Part shown: one piece after another, positions 1 to 13,500 of the stretch
Layout of the letters: each line of letters opens with the position of its first letter
How positions within the stretch are numbered: the stretch's first letter is position 1
Origin: Owenia fusiformis
Lineage: Eukaryota > Annelida > Polychaeta > Sabellida > Oweniidae
Direction: 5' to 3'
DNA: 60,000 nucleotides
NCBI GenBank assembly: GCA_903813345.2
Contig: CAIIXF020000009.1
Coordinates: forward strand, 19,991,759-20,051,758
The notes under the pieces: model-generated
Told to the model about the DNA's origin: nothing
Databases searched by the model: none
What the model saw: the letters and a program-made list of their open reading frames with translations, nothing else
Program-made: the position numbers and the translations under genes

Positions 1-545
1 GTAAAAAATATTGTGTCCTTTATTTAAGTTTCAATAGATAATGTAGCTTGATCATTTGATTTCACTTGCTGTTGGATAGGATATGAAATGATTCAAAATA
101 CTAGTCCATGTCCGTGCGATTAGTGTCAATTCATATAGTTTTGATTACAATCAGAATTCTCAATTTTGAGAATTCACTTTCAAGTCACTTTTCCTTTAAT
201 CTATCTGTAATCACTAATTAACTAGATCAATACATACTCGATTTCCTCTGCCCACCAACAACACTGTTATGTAAGGGCGGAAATAAATCACTGTAATCTT
301 GTAATCAGGCATTTGAAAATGACCCCTAAATTTCATCCATGTCCATGGTAAGAGCCAAGGGTAGATGGGGGGGGGGGGCTGGAAATCTTACATATGACTG
401 GCCAAAATTTCAATCACATGCAGTTTTCATCATTTTTTGGACACTTTCAAAGAGCTCTTTGAATCTCAGGGCCGTTAGATGGGGAAGGGGTGTTCAGATA
501 TCACTATATCTAGGATGTTGATCTGACATTATTTATGCCGGGATA

Positions 546-653
546 CCTTCTTGCCTTTTCAAAGTCGGTATTTTTTACTTATCTGCCCGCTTATCTGATC
601 TTGAATAATAGAAATCAAGATAGGATTAAAAGATACCGACTTGGGCAAGGCTA
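546..653. mobile_element. Small foldback MITE with CCGACTTGGGCAAGG ends
   Basis: The right end is ATACCGACTTGGGCAAGGC. The left end is a degenerate inverted copy (TTGCCTTTTCAAAGTCGGTA). Inner arms share TATCT/AGATA and TGATTTC/GAAATCA complementarity. The same terminal motif bounds the element at 22974-23545. Confidence 0.55.
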
Positions 654-3316
654 CCCCATCCACCCTATTCTAATCTTTCTGGAAACTACTCCCCATGTGG
701 TGCGATCCCATTCTGATACTTGAATTTTACAAAAATTGATGCATCTTTCAAAATTCTTCAAAAATGAGATTGAAACTTCAAATAAAAAAATTGAAAGCTC
801 TTTTCTTCTATCCAATGGTTATGTTTTATAAGCTTTTTTTTGGGGGGGGGTGCCTTCGCACTCATCGCAACTCCCCCCCCCCCTCTGCCGTCCAGAGAGA
901 GAGAGAGTCCAGAGATAGTTTGCAAAGCGTGCTCACGGCTTTCCATGGAAAACATCACCAGTTGCAACTAGCCTCTTTTTTCTTTTTAATTTTTTTTCTT
1001 TTTAAAGTTGCAACTAGTCTCTACAACTGTCACTGACTGAAGATCACAGACACAGACACAGTTACATGTACATTATGTCAAGGTGAATACAAAATATGCC
1101 CTTTTTGGAATGTTCAGGATTCACGATGGTCAGAACGAGATTGTATTTTTGATAATACAAATGTATTACCTTTAAGCAGGTTTCAACGGATTTTGATACA
1201 CATTTTTTGCCGTGTGTCCTATTATGATTACAATCAGCAGTTTCCTAGATAAACATGACAACCGGGAGATAGTCTTCGGGCTGACATCTCGAAGCTGTTG
1301 TTTATGACTTCAATACCGTACATCAATATTGATTTCCCCGCAAATTATTCAAATTCGTCTTTTGATAGGCTTTTTTCAAAAAATTTACACTTCGCTTACG
1401 TCATTTTAATTCATTCAAAATAATAGTTCACAAATGAATTCAGCTGTGGGGAATAGCAAAAGTACGGCTTGAGAGGGAGGGGGTATGTATGTACCCGGCA
1501 AATATAAGGGCTTTAACGTGGGATTTAGGGGTACCCTGTACAAGTAGGGTTTTGAAGGGAGGTTGAAGGGGTATGTTACCTTCAAAAGTAGGATTTTAAC
1601 GAGGGTCAAGGCCTTAGGGGGTAGGCCCTGGTGTAGACACCCTGTAAAATGGGTATTTAACAGGGGTTGAGGATTGATTGAAGATATCCTGGAAAAGCTT
1701 GGCTTTAACATGGGTTAGGATGTTAGTTAAAGTAGGGGCTTAATGTGGTCTTAAAAAGCTCCAACGTTCCTCTTAGGGTGGTTAGTCACAATTTTTTCTC
1801 TAAAACCCAATTGTATTGTTGTAGCCAGAATGTTTCGGGTCAAGAGACCAACTACGAAAGAAAGTTATCAAACGGATTAATGCAAATGCCTTTTATATGA
1901 ACAAAATGTCAACTACATGTACGGGGGAGTTTCCTGCCCCTGCGATCTTATTTGTCCATTTAGAATAAGATAAACCATGTAACCAGGTCCATGTATTCCA
2001 TTCTGACAGAATTTCAGATTCAATTTCAAATTAAGTTTATTATGTTCGAAATCCCGAATGTCCCCGGGAAAATCTCTTTTCGAAATTATAATGTCAGATA
2101 GATACAAAATAATATTGATATAACTGATTACACTTAATTTGGGTCCCGTTTTAATTAGACGGATTGACGGAGTCAGAAAATCCGCCAAATTAAAATCCGT
2201 CTTTCAGTTTGGAATTTTTGTCAAATGCACTTTAGAAGCCCCTTTCCTGTCAACTGAGCATGTCATCAACATGTCATACATTATCCCAAAAGAAATACAG
2301 AAAATATCTTAGTAAATACCCGTCCTAATGACATAAACCATGGGCTTTCAAGAGAATCTTTTGATAGCCCATGCATAAACATACACAAAAATTAAACTTC
2401 AGTCCTGATTCCGCCAAATTAAATAGCCGCCAATATTTGAAATTAAGCAAATTCGTCAAATTAAGTAGCGTCAAAATAAGTGTATCTAAAGTATATGTAA
2501 GGGGGGGGGGTGTGGCTCAAGGCATAAAGATTACCGAGAGATACAAATCGGAGAAATAGATGAGATGATGAATATGTATTGTATGTTTTCCAGTTGAATT
2601 ATGTTATTTGTTATTGGGCCTAATATGATTAGGGACCACCAATATGTATCTGACAGTTTTGAAGTTCAAAAAACGGGTAAAATTGGTTAAAGTAAATTGT
2701 ATATGATAATCAGAGCCGGGATTCAGAGATACACAACTAAAATAACGAGGAATTTAAAATAGCCTATAGACCATGTAGACTGCAATCGTGGACTCTCTTG
2801 AAAGCCCATGCTATAATCAAGGTAATTTTGGGATATCCCGTCTTTGAAGAAGCAAAAACGCAATCAAACAGTTAATTAGCTATTGTGTGATCTAGATTAC
2901 AGATCAAAGAAATCAATTTCAAGATCATTATTAGTATGTATTTAGTTCGTTGTATTTTTGAAAAGGGGTACAAGAAAACTATGTATTAATATATCAAGGG
3001 CAGGGTGCTACTGAATCTGATAGTTAAAGCTGGGAAAATGCTCTCCCCCATTTTGCAAATATTGTGTGATGCCAATGAACCCTGAAATTTGTTTTTGTTT
3101 TCGCGAGCAATCAACAAATATGTTTATGAAAATCTTGCGAGTCCAGACATATGATTCTCATTCTGTCCTCCCTCATTTTTACCCTATATTCAGTTTCTTT
3201 TTAAACCAAATTTACAAATATCCGTTCATATATATAAATCAGTAGTTGTTTATGACAAGATTATGTTTATAGATTATCAAAAATCAAGGAAGCGTATTCT
3301 GTAGTTTCAACTATAT

Positions 3317-3602
3317 GTTAGCCCCCCCCCCTCCCCTTCGCCGACAGTAATGTATTGTTTAAAATAATACTGCATCCACCGGCCAATTATTCTTTCACCA
3401 TTTTGAGCAGTTTTCGTGTGATTTTTTAACAAATATCAAATGTGACCCCACCCCTGGAATAAGTTAGCCCCCCCCCTCGCCGACAGAGATGTCTAGTTTA
3501 AAATAATACTGTATCCCCTGGCCAATAATTCTTTCACCATTTTGAGCAGTTTTCGTGCAATTTTTTAGCAAATATCAAATGTGACCTCACCCCTGGAATA
3601 AT
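3317..3602. repeat. Two-copy tandem repeat, period about 146 bp
   Basis: Each unit starts with GTTAGC plus a C run, then CGCCGACAG, ATAATACTG, TTTCACCATTTTGAGCAG and ACCCCTGGAATAA. The copies (3317-3462 and 3463-3602) differ by scattered substitutions. Confidence 0.88.
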
Positions 3603-3929
3603 TCAAAAGTCATCCCCTTAGCAAATGCTGGATTCGGCCCTGGTACTTGTCAATGCGAAATAATGGGCGTTGATTAGTGGAAATACCCATTTAAACAGAC
3701 CTTCTTAATTTATAACAAGTTAACAATTAAGAAGCCATGTTGCGATGTATTTTTCGTGACTCAAGTCGGATATAAAGTGAAAACATACTCTTTTTGATTT
3801 GATATCCCGTATTTAGCTAAAGCAAAACATGAAATATTAACACGTGCGGTAAATTATAATTTAAATGTTTCCATATATAGCGCAAAATCTCACATGGCAA
3901 TTTAATAACGACTAATTTTATCTTGTGTC

Positions 3930-4080
3930 TAACCACGGCGTGCTTAGAGATTTCTAGACTCTAGTCACGCTCTGTCCACGCCAGCTCTAAGCACGTCTAA
4001 GCACGCCTAGAAATCTCTAGATACACGGAGTTCCTAGACCGACTAAGCACGTCTAGAAATTACTAGAAATTCCACATTTG
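3930..4080. repeat. Cluster of short direct/inverted AAGCACG-TCTAGAAAT motifs
   Basis: TCTAAGCACG, CTAAGCACGCCTAGAAATC and GACTAAGCACGTCTAGAAAT occur in direct orientation, and GCGTGCTTAGAGATTTCTAG occurs inverted, within 150 bp. It can fold into a hairpin. Related ACACGTCTA motifs lie near 6495 and 6550. Confidence 0.6.
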
Positions 4081-4371
4081 ATGCAGTGGATGCAACTAAA
4101 TATGACATATCAAGAATGTCTCTAACTACTAAAAATATTAAGGGACCTAGGCAAATATCATATATTGAGTGGAATAAAAATTCATACCAAATTCCAATTC
4201 AGAGAATAATGGTTTTATATCACTTTTTAATACGTGATTTAATCAATGAACCTTATTTGATGATTTTTCAAATTGCCATACAAAGACGTTTGTAAAAGAT
4301 AAAAGTGGATTTCTGTTTGCCCAAGAGAAGTTTAATAGCCCAATCCAAAAACATAGAAAAAATATGCTTAC

Positions 4372-4565
4372 CAGATCTTTTGCCATGCTAATCCTCATTT
4401 CAAATAAACGTGGTAGTCGAAGAATCTCACCTAATTGGTCGTATGCAATGTTAAGATCATCTAAGTTTGAGGAATGCCTGTATGGTCTCTGGAAGTACTC
4501 GATGACAGCATTTGCAAGGTTATCTTGTAATTCAAGCCACGCAAGCATTGACAACGGCCTTTCCT
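4372..4565 (-). CDS. Gene A exon 9: helix-rich exon of unknown family
   Basis: A 194-nt exon, acceptor ATCTACAG, donor CTG|GTAAGC. It contains MLAWLELQDNLANAVIEYF and LGEILRLPRLFE. It is the same length as gene B's exon 9, while genes C and D use a 173-nt version. Its WxxxxDxLxxxVxxY pattern matches WI-x-TRDQMVKLLVDYL in B and WIF-YDETVRRIVKWL in C. It is the last exon of gene A found in the window. Confidence 0.75.
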
Positions 4566-7500
4566 CTGTAGATAAAAAAATGTTTTAATAAAAAACTCTG
4601 TATTTTATGTCCAGAATGCACTCATCGTGGACGTTATGACTATCTAATATCACTTGCCATACTGCACATGGACATTCCAATGCAAAACATAGAATAACAT
4701 TAACATGCTTGGTAAAAGATAATGCTGTTAATTCTTTAATACATACGAGGGTTGATCATAAAGTTCTCATAATATCTCTCTTATTTCTTTATTTTTCAAT
4801 ATTTCCCTATGAAATTTTCACAGAATGTGCAGCATGGAATGTTTTATTGATCCAGCAAAAAATATTTAGAATAACAGAAACATTAAGTAAGAAATGGTTG
4901 CCATAGTAACTTGAAGTCAAGGCACCCGGGGCAAATAAAGAAACTAGCTAGAATAGCCCCCATTAACCATGTTTAAATACATGGTAAGTTGTCAAATAAG
5001 CTATCAAACATATTAAACTGTCAAATAATATGTGCTCCTAACTGTTGTGAACTATTACACGGTGACCAAGAGTTAACAGTGCAAATCGGCCCGGTCGTGT
5101 GTTTTTTAACTTTTTAGTCGTGTTTTGTAAGAACATGGGATGCGACATTCGATAGAATGGAGCAAAATGGTAAGAATATTCTATATTTTACAAACTTACA
5201 TATCTTGACTTCTACCTAAGATGTTCTTCTTCATACCCACGAATCTATTTTGGGGATAAATCCATCATACTTCATATCAATCGCAATTATATACCAAAAG
5301 TGCCAGAAATATGTACTTAATTTGCATTTAGTGTTATTTAATCAAGTTTAAACAGACAATCCATTCAACAACGTGGAATAATATTCACTACTCTAAAGAT
5401 CGTGTAAATATTTTAACTGTATTTATCTTAAAATTGCCATAAATGACCGTAAATATAGAAAGTGGAGTTAACTATGGAGAAGGGACAATATAACGTCATG
5501 GACGTGTCTTATTATAAGCATGTTAACGTTTTGGAATTGTAAAGATAACGTTTTAGACGTGATAAAATTAACGTTTGAATTGTCTTGTAATATTGTTCAC
5601 ATTGACCATGTTTTGTTGCTTAATAATTTGCCTGTGCTTCTGAAAATAATCGTATTAGTACTAAACACGGGAATATACATTATGTGTCACCCGTTTATTG
5701 TAATTTGTAGTCAAGATATGAATAAATAAGAATAGATAAAAAAGACAGATATATGATTTAACAAGATCAACAGATGTTGTAATTTAATTCGCTAGAAAAC
5801 TATGTTACAGTACAGTTCATAGATCACTCATAGAACGATAGTAGCATATGTAGCGTTTTTTACCTATTGCGATTTGAAAATTAAAATTGAAATTGTATTG
5901 CATTGTGTGAGGCGAATTAGGGAATAACATCGAATCAAATTGTTAAAAATCCTGAGGCAAACCTAATAGATATTGAGCATACGATTTTAATAACGGTGGA
6001 GTTATTCCTTACATTAGGTGATCATATATATGCATTTACATGTAGTGCATCACAAACTAAACATTTCCTCTCATTTTAAATAAATATATGTACGTTCATG
6101 ACAGGGAAAAGTGAGTTTAAGGCCAATAGGGACGTTTTAAAACGTATTTGAGGCAAATTCAAAAATAGCAACGAGCCATTTAATGAGCGACAGGGCAATT
6201 AAAAAATAATATGACTGGTCAAATTTTCAAAATGACGAGCGACGAGGCAAAGCTCGCTTGCATTAACCATGCGTGTCTGATTCTAACCATTTTGATTTAA
6301 GTATCAAATTCGGTAGTGATCCCATAGATCAATCTAGACATATTATGTCGTACATTTGATTATTGTTAATCATTTATAATTAAGATAGTGTCACTCAGAC
6401 AACAACTTCTTCAACACTGTGATCATTTTTTGGGAAATACATAATGTTAATTGTGCTGTTTCCCACTTCCAAATCGTTAAACCTCAATGTCTCTACACGT
6501 CTAGAACGTTTCACTAACAGGTCAACGTCATTAACCGCAATCTTTTCAACACGTCTAAAGAGTTTAATCTAAAAAATATCATTCGGTCAATTGCTACTTA
6601 TTTAAGCTCTTCTAACTTTTGATTTTCGCACATATTGTGAATGCTTTCCTTATGAATCGATGTATTCATTGAATACTAGTCAGGCAAGTGATTTTCAGGC
6701 AAAAATATGTATAACACTGACAGAATTGCTCTTTTCCCGATATAACAAGACTATAGCATACGATTCGTGCAAATAACACGTTTACGAATACCTGAAGTTA
6801 AGATATATAGTATGGAAAGCAATATAAATTACTTACTTTTACATAAAGTCAAGTGACAGCAATTTCATGACCAAATTTATCAACCTACCTCTCAAATTTT
6901 CAACAAAACACGACTAAAGAGTTAAAAAAAACACGACCGGGCCGATTTGCACTGTTAACTCTTGGTCACCGTGTATTATAATGGTCATGTCAATTGTGTG
7001 ATCTCACAATGCATGATTGTTACGCTTCATTAGAAGTGACTGTTAGACCCCATGACTGTTTTGTCAAATATCCCGAGGAAAATTGATTTTGCCCCTTTAG
7101 TTCATTTTTGACATGTACAAACCACACACAGGGTGTAATTTTGTTGATACCTTAGCAATATATTTGTTTTAGATCATATTTAGTCTGACCAAAGGATCTT
7201 ACAAACTTAACATAACATTTTATCAATATTAATTTCATTTTTCTGAAGATCTCTGCATCTATTGCATTCTCGTACTCAGTCATTTTTAATCATTAGCTTT
7301 GAGTCTCAGGCTCTGATATCACATCTAATGTAGCATGAAAGCATCCCCTACGACATCACACAATCCACATTTTTTTAATAGTAAAAGCACTTAACAACAT
7401 ATTCAAGTTAACATTTTAACGTGTTTGGTAATTTATGAGAGTTTATTATGTGTGTTAAAATGGTTAATTAGAGCCATTCTCTCAATTACTTTTATTTGCC

Positions 7501-10500
7501 CCGGGTGCCTTGATTTTCCGTTACTATGGCAACCATTTCTTATTTACCATTTCTGTTAAACTAAATATTTTTAGCTGAATTAATAAGACATTCTATGCTG
7601 CACATTCTGTGAAAGTTCCATTAGAATATATTGAAAAATAAAGAAATTAGAGATATATTATGAGAACTTTATGATCAACCCTCGTACATAGCATCTATGT
7701 TGCATGGTATAATTTGCATTGTATTGTATAATTTTTCCAGAAGTCCAGAAGGACAAATATGGAGGGAGCATTATGTAATTTCGTATTCCAAACCCTTGCC
7801 ATAAAGAGAAAGAAACGTTAAATAAACAAACAAAACAATCTTGTTTGTTTTAGCAGTCTCTGCATGCGTACCTTCGACAGGATCAGAGAAGGCAATGGCT
7901 GCGCCAACTATGAAATTAATTTCATCTCTTGCTTGGATATGCCCATACTCGAAATCATCCAACAATCGCAAAGCCGGCAAGCTGTCCCAGAAAGGCGAGC
8001 CGACAACCAGTCGAAGATCGATTTCCGGTAATCGTTCTAAATAAATCGTCCAAGATAGCTACTTCATTAAACAACAAAATATGTTGGTAGGATTGGTATC
8101 GATATGAAGAACTGAATTCAACAATGTTGACATGAAATGAAAACATTCTGTAAAAAACACGGTCCTTTATGTAATGTTGACTGATTAACATTTTAATGCG
8201 AAAACAACTTATATATATTTTATATAACTGATTTTGTTAACTTTGAGTTCAATGGTATAACCATGTCGATTTTCACGCATGTCGATTGTCAGTTTCACAC
8301 CATATTCGCTCATAGATGGGGTCGGGCTGCTTATTTCGTAAAATGTTTTCGTTAAAACAGAGTGGATATATAGTTTCCTTGAATAGTGTCCATCTTTACA
8401 CAAGAATGCCGCCCATGTTTGAATTACACCTTGGTCGTTTTTCACAAAAAATGGTGAATTTTCAGAAATTTCAAGGTCATGCATATTATAAATAAATCAC
8501 AATTATTATCACAATTTGGAACATAATGGTCTGATAAACTGAATCAAGGATTTGCTAACCACATAAAACTTACTTTTCTCGGATTCCCCTAATGCCGTGT
8601 GGGTGTGTTTTAACGACCATGTCGATTTTCACAGAATAAATTTTAGATTTACTTTTTTTGGGTCTATATAATCGGTAATAGGTGGAGACCAAATATAGTG
8701 CTCTCATCACACTCGATCAATGAATGTTTTCTATTCCATCATAACCAAAATTAAAAGATGCGACTATTTATTATTGAGATGTGACATGTTTTTAGAAGCG
8801 TGTTTTCCTGTTACATTTACAATTTCACGGAATTCACAATTTTGGAGATATCAAAGCTACATACAATCGGAACGATCAAAAAGTATGCTAACGTAGTTCA
8901 GATAAAAGCATTATCTTTTAGAATACATAAAATGATGAGCAAAAAATGCGTTTAGTTCCAGCTACGTTCAACTACATGAAAAAATGCCAATGTTTAACAC
9001 TTATTTGTTTTCACTGTTTATTGTAGGAATATATATATATCTAAATTTAAAAAAAATACCCAGAAGAGTACCTAAAACAGTCGTAATTTACGCATACTCG
9101 TGGAAGGTAGACCCAGGAACCCCTCCTTTGAGAAACCCTGTGTTCTTTGCACTCATACTTAGTCATACAAGTACAGGGTGTCCCGAAAGTATGCCCCCTC
9201 CCTAGGCAGACATATACCAGTGTCGTCATAGTGTCTGTCATATATCATTTTAAAGCTTATGCAAAGTTACATTGATTCGCCAAGTATCAAAGTATCATGG
9301 TTCAACTCTCAAATGTGAAAAAATTACAGGCATTTCAGTGCTTGGTCAAAATTATAAGTTCAATTTTACACCAAATCACTAGTCAATGTGTACTCCCGGG
9401 CCATCTCAACAGCAGCAATTCTTTTCGGGTCGGATGGATATTGAGCTGGAAAAAGAGAACGATGAGGCCTTGACAGATTTTAAGAGGGTTATAAAATCCC
9501 ACACCCCTATTTGAAGGGATTTTAAGGTCATATCTGAAAATAATTGCTGCTGTTAACATGGCCAAGGGGGGACTTATTAACTAATAATGTGGTGTAAAAT
9601 TGAACTTTATTTTGACAAAACACTAACTTTTAAATGAATGTAACTTTTTCCCATTCGGAAGTTAAACCATGATACTTGGCAAATCGATGTAACTTTGGGT
9701 AAGCTTTAAAATGATATACAGGGTGTCCCAGAACTCGTGATAATTTTTTGAGGGAGATTATTATTATTATTAGATTTATTTCCCCTCCATTGATATGGAG
9801 ATATAATGCATAAGTGATTTTTCTTCAAAGGTACACTTATTAAACACACTTTGGGAAATAACTGACGTGAATTTCAGGCACATATCTTTTATATTTCCGA
9901 ATTTATTGACATTTGAATTCTACATCACCACAAACCCCGGAGTTATTGGGAAAATACAACAGTTTATGTCACATTTTGTCAATTTTATACAAATTCTCAA
10001 CTATAAAACCAACGTTTTTTGTATGAGTTTAGTTCAGCATTTTTCTCATATTGATTATATTGATGATGCACTTTGATAAAACGATATATAAACTTTGATA
10101 GAGTAGTCTAGAGACCCAATACATCAACATATTGTACATTTGGTTTGCTAAAAGATCATAATGACATGTTCCTGAGGGACTGAAAGAAATGTCCCCATTT
10201 GCTAGCCAATATGATCTTGCATATTGACAATGCACCAATGAATAAGTCAATACATGCATGTCAGTAGTGCATCCAATTTACTTTCTATTGCATTGAGACT
10301 TCACAGTATATAGTAGCTCCATATACTTGCCAGATTTTGCTCTTCTAGACTTTTGATTTCTTTTGGGTCCTTAAACAAAGATTAGTAAGCCATGTCACTG
10401 AAACGGAGGATGAATTGAGTCATGTTGTTTCAGAGGACCCTACAGAAATGGCTATTGGACGATTTGGGAATGTGTATAAGTACTGAAAAGACGACATCAA

Positions 10501-13500
10501 CTGCAGATAATATGCTATAATAACTCTGTAGAGATACGTTAGCTGAATGTGTATGATCCTATTAACTAATGTACTGAAACGCTGAAATAATTCAATGAAA
10601 ACAATGCTATTAGAGTAGAGAAGTTATGTAAATATTATCAAAATGTGACCTAAATTGTTATATTTCTCTGACTACTCCAGGGTTTGTGGCGATGTAGAAT
10701 TCAAATGTCAATAAATTCGGAGATATAAAGGACATGTGCCTGAAATTCATGTCAGTTATTCCTCAATGTGTGTTTAATAAGTGTACCAAATTTGAAGAAA
10801 AATCACCCATGCCTTATATCTCCCTCAAAAAATTCTCATGAGTTCTGGGACACCCTGTATGACACATACTATGGGGACACTGGAATATGTCTACCTAGGG
10901 GGGCATACTTTCGGGACACCCTGTACACACCACGGTCTTTTTCGAGTTGTGGACCATTTAGTCAAGCACCCTAAAGTTCTTTATGCAAACAATCAAATCA
11001 GTCATGTCTGAACCGGGGATCTGTTTCTTGACCTTTTGCGTAAGAGTTACACGCGGTACCACTGAGCTATATGGGTGGAATCACACAAGAAGACCCTACA
11101 ATGCATGTTTAATTTCATGTGCATGCTCTAGGCAAGACTTTTAGATTTCTGATTACCATATTAGTTAATATTTGGAATCAATATCATGATGATTTATCAT
11201 GAACCCTAGAGTGTGAAACAAATATATAGTATTTAAAATTGAGATAAGTTAAGAGGCCCCAAGTGAAATGAGGACATACTACAGTACCTCTCTCTACAAC
11301 AGTGGTTCTAATGCCATCTATTACAAGTGTTACTTCTCCTGCATCGTCATAGGCAATGCAAATATGATACCACTGTCCCTCCAACAATTCCTTTAACAAA
11401 ACTTGCAATTTATAATTTCATAGCATTCCTTCTTCGTTATCAAAGTGTATTCTCATATTGTTATTTAGCTTTATTTCCGATGGGAAAGTTCATTAGTCAT
11501 GTTATTGAATTAAAAAGGTAATAGTTACATTTATATAAGAATAGTTTACATTTCCTTTTTGTCTCCATTCTTACTCGAACTTCGCCCGGAGAGGTAATTA
11601 TCTGAAACCTCTATTATATGTTTTGTTGGGTTATCATTCGACCCATTTGATCAAATATCTAAACCCACCTGTAAAAGTACAACCACATCCTGTACTCTGT
11701 CACATGCTTTAACACCGGCAACAATCAATTTTTCATTATCTGGCGTTATAACAAGCTCTATTGATATCGTTGCTTTAAGTCCGCCTTCATCTCCGTTGTG
11801 TAAAATGTGTTGTGAGATCTGGACATTATCAAATGCAACCCAAACGCATATATACAAGGCAAAATTGAACTCCACATTGGCAAACCGAGGTATTATGAAC
11901 TTTGATGTTTGGTCAAATACTGCCGCCATGTCCCCAGGGAGACCAGAAACCCTCTGTGTCTTTCTAATGTTAGTCGGAACACCGTTGACGTCAGATATGT
12001 CATTGAAACCTCTATCGAATGTAAAATGAGTACAGGGTGCACCTTGAGCTGGAAATATTTTCAAAAATCAAACGATATTCCATAGATCAATTATGTCATG
12101 TTTTGTACATGTATGCTAAACTATTAATTTCATGAAATGTATTACATAGAATGGCTTGCCAGTGGCATCATAGGACAAACTTAAAGATTACATAGGATAC
12201 CATTCTGATAGTCATGGCATCTTTCTGTTTAACCTGAAACATGCTCTGATATTATGAGGCATATTCTGGGATAGAGGTACAATGTCAATAAGTATAATAG
12301 TTATAATTAGATCTACTCTGAACATGTTTAGTAAAATTTCAGAATTCCTGGTTTTAGCTTTAGTTTTAGCTTAGTAGTAGGGTCAAAATTAGGTTTTGAT
12401 CTCCGAATTAGTGTCTTTTGTCGATTTTTGAAGCTTGGGAGACCGTTAGACTTTCTATTGGATATTATGAGGCTCTGTATTATTCCACAATGAACCAGCG
12501 CTGCATTAAAAACTGGAGACTATTTCAGTTTAAAATAGCATTTAGCATCTATTTTGACAGAATTTTTATTAAGAAGCATTGTTCCGAGAAGGACACGTTT
12601 TCCGCCATCGGCCGCGGGTAACCCGAATCCAAACCTTTGGGTGTTGTAAAGTTTTGTAAAGTTGTTCACATATAATTGGGCATTGGAAATGAAATCTACG
12701 TTTACATTATGAATGTAAACGTACATATACAATTAAATGAATAAAAGTGGTATTGTGTCCATGCTGTACCTTCTAGTGGTCCTTCGCAGCAACAGGTATC
12801 AGTATAGAAGATCTGGCCAAATGGACACGACTGGATATCATTTTTAAACATAAAATGCGTCTCGTTAACACCTTTGAAGATCTGAGATTCAAAACCGTCA
12901 GTTCGAAGACAACATTCATCTGAAATAAAATCATGGTAGTCTTAGCTTTCGTGATATAACATCCTCAAATATCCCAACGCTAGGTTTAATTAGACACCAG
13001 ACGTACATAATGAACCGCAATTAATACACTTCATAGTCACGCCCGGTGATCGCACAAAATGGATGGAGGGGGGAGTAGGCGATTTCTGCAAGAAAACTCA
13101 ACAAAGGTAGAGAAAATTCACAACTGAATTGCCAAATAAATAGGCGCAGTGCATGGCAAAATATGTTAGGTCTTTTTTTGAACTGATACGCTTCTAAGAT
13201 ATGAGATCAATTAAAAAAGCCGCATCATCACTAACGCGCAAAAGTCAATGTTTTTGCTATAAATCAGGTAACAATGGTCTACACGACCTGTAATAAATAG
13301 GTATAAGGGACGTTATTATCACAACACTAATAACATTGCTCACTTTTTAAAGCTGGTTTTCATGCGTTATACAAAAAATAATTGAAATAAATTAATATTG
13401 GATGGATGGGGGAGTGGATGGAGGGGGGTAACGTATATACTTTAGTTTAGTTAAATATTTATTAGAGTCTCACGCTGTAAATATATCAAATACAATAAAT

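Larger units (their letters stand above)
1..4371. other. Gene A 3' side: no exon found, repeat-rich
   Basis: No homologue of gene B exons 10-13 was found on either strand. The stretch holds poly-G/poly-C tracts (near 369, 842, 879, 2500, 3322), a small foldback near 546-653, a G-rich degenerate repeat at 1440-1740 with GGGTTT/GGGGTA-like units, the duplicated unit at 3317-3602, and clustered TCTAAGCACG motifs at 3930-4080. The GATGGGG and CAGGGCCGT ends of the element at 14179-15852 recur near 360-490. Confidence 0.6.

Noticed and set aside
1415-1711. 98-codon minus-strand frame
   Set aside because: Proline/leucine-rich translation of a G-rich degenerate repeat on the other strand; no domain and no splice context.
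7841-8044. Plus-strand open frame, and others opposite exons at 4364, 11796, 17495, 34889 and 42923
   Set aside because: These are antisense shadows of gene A, B and C exons, which are supported by homology, phase and splice sites.
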